Part shown: positions 11,101-16,495 of the stretch, one piece after another
Position numbering within the stretch: the stretch's first letter is position 1
How the letters are laid out: the number at the start of each line of letters is the position of its first letter
Assembly: GCA_947445035.1 (NCBI GenBank)
Contig: CANFCK010000001.1
Span: 424,044-488,043, forward strand
Direction of reading: 5' to 3'
DNA length: 64,000 nt
DNA from: Deltaproteobacteria bacterium
GTDB taxonomy: Bacteria; Myxococcota_A; UBA796; SXON01
Translations under genes and position numbers: made by a program
Notes under the pieces: generated by a model
What the model was told of the DNA's origin: nothing
What the model saw: only the letters and a program-made list of their open reading frames with translations
The model's database searches: none

Positions 11101-11859
11101 GGCAGCAGGGGGCGTTGGTACCGGCGCCGTGATCGTCGGCCGCGCGTCCGTGGGGACCCAGGCGCGGACGGCGGCCAGCAGCGTCGGGAAGCGTCGCGCG
11201 ATCCCCGGCGCGTGCATCAACCCGGCGCCGCCTGGCCACGCTGCGACGAAGGCGTCATCGGCCTCGTAGAGCCCTCGGGCCGCGTCCTCGACGCCCTCGC
11301 CCCCGACCACCCGCCGGTACGCCTGGCTGGCCAATGACGCGACGAAGTTCTGGTCCGCGACGCGCCGGAAGTCGCCCGCAGCGATGCGTGCCAGCCGCCC
11401 GCCCAGCTTGGGCCCCAGCGGGAAGTAGCCCCCCAGGACGTCGCCGAGCACCACGCCGGCCGCCCGGGGCACCACCACTTCGGGAGGGTGCGGCCAGTCG
11501 AGCAGCAACGCGCCCAGTCCGGCGTAGGCCAAAGCGAGCTCACGAACGTCATCGGCGCCCGCGCGCCCGCCAGAGCCCAGCCCACGGAGGTACAGCCCCG
11601 CGAAGCCGGTTGGCACCTCGCCCGGGGTGGTCCTTTCCAGCCAGGTCGGCCGCGCCGGGTGCGGGGGACCGTCCATGACGATGATCGGCCCCGTGCCGGG
11701 CGCCCCTTCGGCCTGCCGGACGCGCACCCACGCACCCTCCGGGACGGCGGCGTGGTCGGCAGTGAGGTCCACGATCACCACGATTCCGGCTGCAAGCAGC
11801 GGCGTCGCCGAGGCGACAAACGCGGCTGGCAACAGGACGAGGCGGCTCGGAACCGACAT
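2140..11859 (-). CDS. PUFA-synthase-like type I polyketide/fatty acid megasynthase
   Basis: Single chain of 3239 aa starting at ATG 11859 (an in-frame TTG lies one codon earlier). Domains in order: residues 1-250, a short region resembling a cut-down nitronate-monooxygenase/PfaD-type barrel (GLYLRGLGSGGRAG); KS1 about 262-710 (DAACAGS Cys ~472, HGTST ~606, NIGHLKS ~644); AT about 865-1150 (GHSLGE ~966); ACP1 (LGIDTVK ~1276); KS2 about 1435-1900 (NAACAST ~1646, SHETYTPA ~1795, TGHPMGAG ~1835); three tandem ACPs (LGIDTVK at ~2002, 2110, 2220); KR (TGGTRGI ~2496, DYSAAN ~2674); DH (DHAIDNVPVLPG ~2787); C-terminal Sfp-type phosphopantetheinyl transferase (GVDMEAIE ~3133, WSVKEAVLKALGTGM ~3168). 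The ACP motif and the KR-DH order resemble PfaA of polyunsaturated fatty acid synthases. No ER, thioesterase or separate PfaB/C/D is visible nearby. The product is unknown. Confidence 0.93.
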   Translation of the reverse strand: MSVPSRLVLLPAAFVASATPLLAAGIVVIVDLTADHAAVPEGAWVRVRQAEGAPGTGPIIVMDGPPHPARPTWLERTTPGEVPTGFAGLYLRGLGSGGRAGADDVRELALAYAGLGALLLDWPHPPEVVVPRAAGVVLGDVLGGYFPLGPKLGGRLARIAAGDFRRVADQNFVASLASQAYRRVVGGEGVEDAARGLYEADDAFVAAWPGGAGLMHAPGIARRFPTLLAAVRAWVPTDARPTITAPVPTPPAAPDVLASIHPHEPIAIIGLGCRLPRCASAAQLWDNLIAGFSGIVEVPEARWAPALYWDPDKSAIDKTYAKIGGFVTDFTFNPKRFRIPPSVARLVDPIQQMALEAAADALDDAGYGDSRQYDRSRVATILGNSMGGEITDEYTLRVMFPAMRKALNEVPGFAALRADDRAAILVAYEHELKRDLPPITEDSMPGELANVVAGRITNALNLGGPNFTTDAACAGSMAAIQAAVKGLQDGDFDMALTGGADRSMGVATYAKFCKIGALSPDGSRPFDAGANGFVMGEGVGILVLKRLSDALRDGDRVYAVVRGFGGSSDGKGKGITAPNPEGQKRALRRAYENAGVDPADVDIFECHGTSTVVGDKVEVDALADLIGPGRRSRAARIGSIKSNIGHLKSAAGAASALKMSLALFHGVLPPSINYKSPRPDIDYSVVPLQVQTEAESWEHAGPRFAGISAFGFGGTNFHMVLEGFRPGMAKASATTVAVSAWPPVTTSVAEGPSDAPRIVAPANGPASTRTGGAPNRTVAAIPVPTGLWALSADSPEEMVERCAALVERAVSAPYEADAPLRVAAHAVDRDEQLAQLEKVVAAVKKGKGYDLLRQRGIALEDVPCDGEIAFIFTGQGSQYLGMGLDLCDRYPIVAETFREADAVMEPLLGKPLTALIRRDEAMSEEDQFERLRDTAISQPATLTVDVALLRLLSAYGVRPDMVAGHSLGEYGALVAAGILTFRDALVAVSARGREMAGVKLDDVGKMSGIAASTDVVMEVLAEVPGYVVPANKNSPTQTVIAGETDAVEAAGELFKSRGITVYPLPVSHAFHSRIVAPASAPLKRVLEGLDVREPVRRITTNVDSRYYPTGEGARAAIIENLAAQVAAPVEWIAQVERMYADGARIFVECGPKRALSGFVVQILKHRPHRALYTNQPKRGGVSSFLDTLAELFVLGFPVSARPQATTDIFAPTEPRRSTTPLLAARAPAPPAGTSVERVGTPEMARIILEIVSRRTGLGVEDLDLDHDIEADLGIDTVKTADIMATVRETLRLEADPTYKLGQHRTLRQLVDYAARITGATQPSTMRERRAATEVVPVIAAVVPVMAPTVGAPMLPADSAARFLAQIAGQDPRGVDPATFATAMLPALQGFLGAAWAAFQSAQAPLTVAAIAAPIASQAIAAGPAPIAPASAPKAGTLRIVCSGASLGLPGGTEVFEPDGIQRMLKGENRIGQVSEADQDRILAKNVVRLTKDPVTGEGGFQEVERRDQVIRLAGRKSHFDLVADYGVDASFARSLDITTQLAIAAALEALRDAGIPLVRTWRKTTTGKDVATGWALPEALRDTTGLVFASAFAGYDQLVHKLKKNGGDGEGHFDRRFLFQILAMGHSQLAQFLGARGPNTAINAACASTTQGLAIAEDWIRVGRCDRVIVVGADDVTSDDLMEWIGTGFLAAGAATTTAEVELAALPFDRRRHGMILGMGAAALVLEKAPDVAARGMAPVAELLGTHIANSAFHGTRLDASHISREVKTFADKVVAAAGVSHARFAESCVFLSHETYTPARGGSAAAEMASLPHAFGAAASKMVIANTKGYTGHPMGAGLEDTVAVKALQYQLVPPIPNLKEPDPDLGQLTLSAGGHYDLTYALRLAAGFGSQLALAAWKKGANGDARIVNAAAHAAWLQSVGGGPGKLVVEARQLRLVVEPSVQKGARSAPNSPGASQAQRSSTPSRKAVLERLTAVVAAKTGYGIDEIDPSYELEADLGIDTVKQAEIFSEVREAYGLDRDDSFKLADYSTVEKLAGWLAGQVAQKGGGAGVVEQATAAAPTGVTPAAATPAVDASEVLARLISVVAAKTGYETSEIDPAYELEADLGIDTVKQAEIFSEVREAYGLDRDDTFKLADYSTVEKLAGWMAGKVAEKAGSAAAGPVAAASASPAAAAAAASPAGAPTAEVLARLVAVVAAKTGYEVSEIDPAYELEADLGIDTVKQAEIFAEVRDAYALDRDDSFKLADYPTVEKLAGWMAERVAAKAAGSAALALATEAAPPPSAGKRAPEAPAAPDAGPESVAAEPTSAPVPGELPADFRVRRVVRVSHVKLPVSSLRGQVVWVLGGGPLATALRDEIDQAGARSRGDPDVVIDCGVPLLELFAQARALDAKRPRQWLAAIVPPSDLRGARDNGARAGLCKALGREWPACRARVVTTRAGWGEVDAARALVDELGEADRATEVWVGPGEREVAALAVEPVPTLGHWPEHPIAVLTGGTRGITAQVGLELARRGPCTLILVARTAPGADALDEEAARAQIRTELSAESKRVTPKMIDERLRPLRVAEEARQNVEDMRALGAEVTVRTVDMADGEAVRSLVAELREAHPRLDLVIHGAGVEESRLLADKDEVAFRRVYDGKAEGGLALAEALDGPSFFVSMGSIAGRFGNAGQVDYSAANEAMAQVCLRRPRSLHIAWTAWAGVGMAVRGGMEKLLTSRGVELLPPLAGARVLCDLVAAGVSGELVIAGGLGDFQSPAIHPLLDSVELVGDRAIARRTMSLSSDPWMADHAIDNVPVLPGVIGLEMMAGAALAAHPRGRYAGAEDITFSAPLKLHRDEPVHIEIIAAPDDEGTWTCVLRSTRKLKNGREQTTTHFEARIQLAEMPLLPALPSAYFPEERISQKEIYRRYFHGPRFQVLRGAEAVAVQGLLAAASVEHGPIAEGLLTEPLVLEAAFQAAGLHRMAIDGLMALPQSIDAVELVRSAVEGESLQVVVHARGTTYDIDVDGAEGRVLRVRGFRMVEKGPLDPSDRLTPPEGGWPSASLAVSADAQAELPRAEAVSLTTRGTPKRKADRLAGQVAANRAVAALVSDEFSIGRRASGQPVVEGARDVNVSITHIDGEALALAVRGAHAGVDMEAIEARSDAFAAEWFTEAERAWAHTPEDRTAVWSVKEAVLKALGTGMALSPREIDVHRVEAGRAEVTLSGEVAARHAALGGAPIRVRVSERAGRIVATAIFAA

Positions 11860-11945
11860 CAACGTGACCCGGGGGTCCGCTTCCTATCCGCCCACCGCGG
11901 GCAGTGCCCGTGACCTGCGCGTTACATACCCACCGAGGCTCGCAG

Positions 11946-12644
11946 ATGGTGTTCGCGTTGTCGTTCGCGCTGTGGAGTCTCGCAGCGCCCAGCGCCGAGG
12001 CCGCCGAAAGTGCGTTCGCGCTGCGCCCGCGCGTGAACCAGCGGTACCAGGACGTCATCCTGACCACCAACGGCACCCGTTGGCGCGGACGCGTCACCGA
12101 TCGCGGCGAACTGTACCGCATTCGGTTGGCCGACAACTCTGAGGTTGTGCTGCGCAAGGACGATATCGTTTCGGTCACACGAGAGCTACACCCGGCGCTC
12201 CTTCACAACGAACAGTGGTGCGCTCGCTTCACGCCCGGGTTTGAAGTAGCATTTGTCATTGCCGATGCAGACGGCGGCACGCAATATGGATTTTTCGGTG
12301 AGTTCTCGGTGGCCCGAAACTTCGGTGGCGCATTCGAACCCGAAATCACTCTTGCGCTGAGCCCGGTCGGGCCCAAGGACGGCGCGCTCAACGCGCAGCT
12401 GGGCCTCGGCATCCGCTACTACTTGCAGCCAGACAAGAAGGCGAAAGCATACACCAACACCCAACTGATTCTGTTCGGGACGCGCGGCGACCTTGGTCTG
12501 CGGACAGGCCCTGGTTTCATGTGGGATATATCGCCTGGCCTCGGCCTTGGCACCCACCAGGGTGTCACGTTGCTCATTCAAGATTCGCCCGAGGCGGTTG
12601 CCGTCGGCTACCACGCGGGTTTGACGGCGCAAGGCAGATTCTGA
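11946..12644 (+). CDS. Secreted, probably outer-membrane beta-barrel protein
   Basis: I choose ATG 11946 over ATG 11904 because it opens a clear signal peptide (MVFALSFALWSLAAPSAEA, cleavage before AES), giving 232 aa. After the signal comes a small beta-rich module (DVILTTNGTRWRGRV...YRIRLADNSEVVLRKDDIVSV, residues ~36-75), of the kind that reads out as an RNA-binding-like or 'TNG..W.G.V' beta motif in myxobacterial envelope proteins. The remainder alternates short amphipathic strands with Gly/aromatic residues and ends in GRF, consistent with an 8-12-stranded barrel. I do not recognise a named family. It is divergent from the megasynthase, with 86 bp between the starts in which I see no convincing operator. 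Confidence 0.65.
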   Translation: MVFALSFALWSLAAPSAEAAESAFALRPRVNQRYQDVILTTNGTRWRGRVTDRGELYRIRLADNSEVVLRKDDIVSVTRELHPALLHNEQWCARFTPGFEVAFVIADADGGTQYGFFGEFSVARNFGGAFEPEITLALSPVGPKDGALNAQLGLGIRYYLQPDKKAKAYTNTQLILFGTRGDLGLRTGPGFMWDISPGLGLGTHQGVTLLIQDSPEAVAVGYHAGLTAQGRF

Positions 12645-12669
12645 TAGCCTGAGTGGGCTGGAAACGGGA

Positions 12670-13707
12670 ATGCCTCCTCCCCACCGAACTGTGTCGCCCC
12701 CCATGCGGGGTGACCGCATTCTGATCGTCGACGACGAACCACTCAATCTTCAGGTTTTCGACTACAACTTCTCCGACGAATACTCGTTATTGTTCACGGC
12801 GTCAGCCGAAGAAGCGCTGGAAGTCCTTCGGCGGGAACGGGTTGCGGTGGTCATCGCCGACCATCGGATGCCGGGGATGTTGGGCCTCGATCTTTTGGCT
12901 CTTTTGGCCAAAGAACAGCCGCAGGTCGTGCGCATGTTGCTCACCGCACACACCGACGTGCCCCTGTTGTTGGATGCAATCAATCGTGGGGTACTTTTCC
13001 GATACATTTCCAAGCCTTGGAACGCCGACCAGATGCGGCAGGACATCAAGCATGCCCTCGCACGCCACGTCCAGGAGGCCGAGGCGCAGCGGCGCCAGGG
13101 GCTGTCAGACGTGGTGCACGGCGCGGGGGCGATCGCCGCAGCCCTCGAGGGCGAACTCGCGGCTGCCCTGGCGGTGATGGACGCGCTTTCAGGTGGCGAG
13201 GGCGCCGATCGAGTGCGCGCCCTTCACCACAACGCGGGACGGGCGGCGGGCCGCGATCAGCTGTCCTGGCAGGCGTGCGAGCCTCGGGCGATCGTGGACG
13301 CGGCGCTCGCCTCCGTTGGCCGGCGGGTGCGGCAGGCTGGCGTCGTCGTCGACGTGAACCAGGTGGGTGCCACCCGCATCTTCGGAATGCATGGGCGCCT
13401 CTCCGAGGCACTCGCCGCCGTGATCCTCAACGCGGTCGAGTCTCTGGAGCGTCGGCCGGCGCCGCGGCTGCTCAGGGTACAGATCGCCGCGGCCGCCGGG
13501 GGGGACGTTCGCATCGCCGTCAGCGATGGCGGCACCATCCCCGCGGCCGTCCTCGCCAAGGCCACCCAGCTTTTCTTCAGCGGCGGCGACGGCGAGGGGC
13601 TTGGGCTTCCTGTTGCGGCGGCCATCCTCACCGAACACCGCGGCCAGCTGGACCTCTCCGACGGCGGGCGCGGTGAGGTCGCGCTGGTCCTCCCGGGCAT
13701 GCGGTAG
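12670..13707 (+). CDS. Response-regulator receiver fused to a HATPase domain
   Basis: The 345-aa protein begins with a CheY-like receiver (residues ~14-135): acidic pair DD at 21-22, phosphoacceptor D64 in VVIADHRMPG, T92 in LLTAHTD and K115 in YISKPW are all present. It ends with a histidine-kinase-type ATP-binding fold (~225-345), with N-box AVILNAVESL and G2 box GDGEGLGLPVAAAIL. The G1 box is weak (SDGGTIP). No HisKA-like H-E/D-x-x-N/T motif is visible between them, so this is a receiver-controlled ATPase/kinase of unclear partner. An alternative start at 12703 (MRGDRIL) is possible. The stop is 1 bp from the next gene, so it heads a three-gene signalling operon. Confidence 0.85.
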   Translation: MPPPHRTVSPPMRGDRILIVDDEPLNLQVFDYNFSDEYSLLFTASAEEALEVLRRERVAVVIADHRMPGMLGLDLLALLAKEQPQVVRMLLTAHTDVPLLLDAINRGVLFRYISKPWNADQMRQDIKHALARHVQEAEAQRRQGLSDVVHGAGAIAAALEGELAAALAVMDALSGGEGADRVRALHHNAGRAAGRDQLSWQACEPRAIVDAALASVGRRVRQAGVVVDVNQVGATRIFGMHGRLSEALAAVILNAVESLERRPAPRLLRVQIAAAAGGDVRIAVSDGGTIPAAVLAKATQLFFSGGDGEGLGLPVAAAILTEHRGQLDLSDGGRGEVALVLPGMR

Positions 13708-13708
13708 C

Positions 13709-16495
13709 GTGGACAGCGCGCTCCCCAAACGCACCAACCCGCGGCGACGCACCCTTTTGCGGCTGGAGGCGGGGTCTCACGATCGCGAACGGGTGACCAA
13801 CCTCTCGGTCAACGGGATGTTCGTCACCGGCGCCACCGTGGCCGCGGCGGAGCGGGGCGCGCTCTGGATTCCAGGAGAAGACCGGCCCTTCGAACTGACG
13901 TTCCGGCACGTGTACCAGCGGCCCTCGGGCGTCGGAGTGCACTTCGAGCCCGTCGATCGGCGAACCCGGACCGAGCTTCAGGCCTACGTCCATCATCATC
14001 ACGAACAAGCGCGCCTCCAAGCGATCGAGGCGCAATTGCTCGGCTCGCCCGCCAACCTCAAGCCAATTGCCGAGCGGGAAGCCACCCACAACGTGCTGCG
14101 GCCGATCGAAAAGTCGCGACAGACTTTGCGCATCCATCCCTCGGTTGGCCACCCCGGCGTCTTGTCGCGCATCGCGGCGATCGATGAGCATAATGCAAGA
14201 ATCACCGTTTTATTGGAGGGGCCGGCGCAGCTAGACGAGTTCGACCCCGTCTTTCTGTCGATGAACCAGGGGCAGGCGCTCTACCTGGCCGATACCGTCG
14301 TGGAGAGCCGGACGGGCGCGGTCGCGACGCTGATGCTCCCCGAGCGGCTTTTCCGCCCCGAGCGGCGACGGCTGGAGCGCGAAGGAGTCGACGCGACTCA
14401 ACTCCGGTTCACCGTCGGCAGCCAAGAATGTCGTGCGCAGGCCGTTCAGTGCGATGCCAACGGTATCGCGGTGCTGGCGGCCCCCGAAGAGGCTCTGGGC
14501 CTTTCGGTGGGGGACATCCACGAAGGCTGCCGCCTGGTCAACGCCGCCGGGTCCCGAGACCTGCAGCCGCTCCGGGTGGCTTGGCGCGAGCGGCGGCCGG
14601 ACGGCGAGGTCGCGATCGGCTTCGAGCGGGTCTTCTCCCGAGCCCCCCTTTCGATTGCGGAGCACGCCTTTCCGCTCCACGCGCCCACGCGGGCACAGAA
14701 GGCGGTGGCGACCATCGAACACCTGGTGGGAAGCGCCCTCGGCAAGGTCGGGATTGGGGACACCGCGGCCGCGCAGACCTGGGTCATGTCCGACAAGGAC
14801 GGCCGCCCGGTGGTCCACCTCGTCAACGCCACGTTTGACCTGGCGCGCCCGCCGGCCGAGTTCACCGTGGTACTGATTCCGCCGCCGTACGGCCGTACCA
14901 AAGAGACGCCGAGCGTGCTGGCGCTCACGTTGGTCGAGACCTTCCGGGCGGCGCGACTCCCGGTTCTGGTCTTGCGATGGGACGGTATCAATCACGTGGG
15001 CGAGTCGTGGCGCGATGAGCGGTGCAGCGCACCGGAGCACGCCATGCTCCGCTACACCCAGTCCCAGGCCGTGCGTGACATCGAAACGACGGTGACAACG
15101 CTCGGATCGAGGTTCGGTCTACAGAAGATGCGCACGGTCGTCGTGAGTTTTTCTCTCTCCGCTGTCGCGACTCGCAGATACCTGGCTGCCGGCGGCGCCG
15201 GCATCGACTACTGGATTTCGGCGATGGGCGCAGCCGACGCCCGAGACACCATCCAAAACGGCAACGGCGGCGTGGACCTCGTGGGCATGAAGCGCCGCGG
15301 TGAGAGCCTGGGCATCCGGCTGATCCAGGGCCACCTCGTCGACGCCGACCGGCACTGCCAGGACCTGCTCGATCACGGGTTCGCCGACCTGGAGGACGCC
15401 CGCTACGACATGGCGCGGGTGTCCCAGCCGGTGACGTGGTTGTGCGGCCGCCACGACTTCTGGGTCAACGTCCACCGGGTGCGGGACGCCATGACCGTGC
15501 CGGCCAGCGGGGCTCGCGAAGTCGTCGAACTCCCGACCGGCCATTTCGTTCGGACGAGCAATGAAGCGCTCGCTACTTTTCGGTTCATCGCCGAGCGCTG
15601 CCTCAAACAGCTCCACGGCCGGGAGATCAAGGGCGTCACCCCTTCGACCTGGGTGATGGAACGCACGCTGAAGCGTGAACGGGCGCGGCTTCGGGAGACG
15701 CCGTTCGACGCGGTCGCCTACTGGCGAGACTACCTCCTTGGCAATCGCGACAACCCGCTCGGCTTCGACCTGCTCGCCTTGACCGACGAGTACAACGAGC
15801 TGATGGGCCTCCAGATGGAGCGTCTCGAGCTCACCTCCGGCATGCGCGTGGTCGATCTCGGCTGTGGGACGGGGAATGCCGTCGCGGCCATGGTCCGGAC
15901 CGTCGGTGACCGCGCCCCGGGTCTGGTGATCGACGCGGTGGATCTGGTTCCGGAGGTCTTGGAGCGCGCGCGGCGAAATGTGGCGGCAGCAGCGGCGGAG
16001 ATCGGAGTGGCGCTCCCGACGGTCCGCTATCAGGTGGTGGACCTGACGTTGCGGGAGCGGCCGAACCTCCCGTTCGCGCATGGCAGCGTCGATGCCGTGC
16101 TGATGTCCCTGGTGCTCCCCTACGTGGGCGAGCCCGGACCGCTCTTGGATGAGGTCGTGCGGATCTTGCGCCCCGGCGGTCGTCTCGTCGTCTCTACACT
16201 GCGCCCGGATGTCGACATGAGCGGCACCGTGGCACGCCTTCGGACGAAGTTGGAGCGCGGAGACACCCAGGTTTTGGAGGGCTGGGGTGCGGCGCGCCTT
16301 GGCAGCGCGCTGCGCGACTACCTCAACCGGGCGGCGAGCCTGCTCGAGTTCGAGCTGGATGGACGTTTCCGCTTCCACGAGCGAGAGGACCTGGAAGTGC
16401 GGATTCGCCGGCACGGGCTGGTCATCCAGTCGGTCGAGCCCACATTCGGCGACCCACCCCTGGCCTTGGTGCTCACGGCGATCAAGGATGGCTGA
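13709..16495 (+). CDS. PilZ - alpha/beta-hydrolase (LuxD-like) - SAM methyltransferase fusion
   Basis: Start GTG 13709 lies 1 bp after the previous stop and gives 928 aa. Upstream in-frame codons lie inside the preceding gene. Residues ~8-110 form a PilZ domain (PRRRTLLRLE with the Arg cluster, then NLSVNGMFV), the usual c-di-GMP sensor. A second beta-rich region (~175-330) may be another PilZ/YcgR-like module. Residues ~370-640 are an alpha/beta hydrolase with nucleophile Ser in VVVSFSLSAVATR (degenerate elbow), Asp in CGRHDFWV and His in PTGHFV, resembling LuxD-type acyl transferases/thioesterases. Residues ~700-925 form a class I methyltransferase (VVDLGCGTGNAVAAM, then PLLDEVVRILRPGGRLVVST). 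The stop overlaps the next start by 8 nt. I know of no named protein with this order. Confidence 0.85.
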   Translation: MDSALPKRTNPRRRTLLRLEAGSHDRERVTNLSVNGMFVTGATVAAAERGALWIPGEDRPFELTFRHVYQRPSGVGVHFEPVDRRTRTELQAYVHHHHEQARLQAIEAQLLGSPANLKPIAEREATHNVLRPIEKSRQTLRIHPSVGHPGVLSRIAAIDEHNARITVLLEGPAQLDEFDPVFLSMNQGQALYLADTVVESRTGAVATLMLPERLFRPERRRLEREGVDATQLRFTVGSQECRAQAVQCDANGIAVLAAPEEALGLSVGDIHEGCRLVNAAGSRDLQPLRVAWRERRPDGEVAIGFERVFSRAPLSIAEHAFPLHAPTRAQKAVATIEHLVGSALGKVGIGDTAAAQTWVMSDKDGRPVVHLVNATFDLARPPAEFTVVLIPPPYGRTKETPSVLALTLVETFRAARLPVLVLRWDGINHVGESWRDERCSAPEHAMLRYTQSQAVRDIETTVTTLGSRFGLQKMRTVVVSFSLSAVATRRYLAAGGAGIDYWISAMGAADARDTIQNGNGGVDLVGMKRRGESLGIRLIQGHLVDADRHCQDLLDHGFADLEDARYDMARVSQPVTWLCGRHDFWVNVHRVRDAMTVPASGAREVVELPTGHFVRTSNEALATFRFIAERCLKQLHGREIKGVTPSTWVMERTLKRERARLRETPFDAVAYWRDYLLGNRDNPLGFDLLALTDEYNELMGLQMERLELTSGMRVVDLGCGTGNAVAAMVRTVGDRAPGLVIDAVDLVPEVLERARRNVAAAAAEIGVALPTVRYQVVDLTLRERPNLPFAHGSVDAVLMSLVLPYVGEPGPLLDEVVRILRPGGRLVVSTLRPDVDMSGTVARLRTKLERGDTQVLEGWGAARLGSALRDYLNRAASLLEFELDGRFRFHEREDLEVRIRRHGLVIQSVEPTFGDPPLALVLTAIKDG

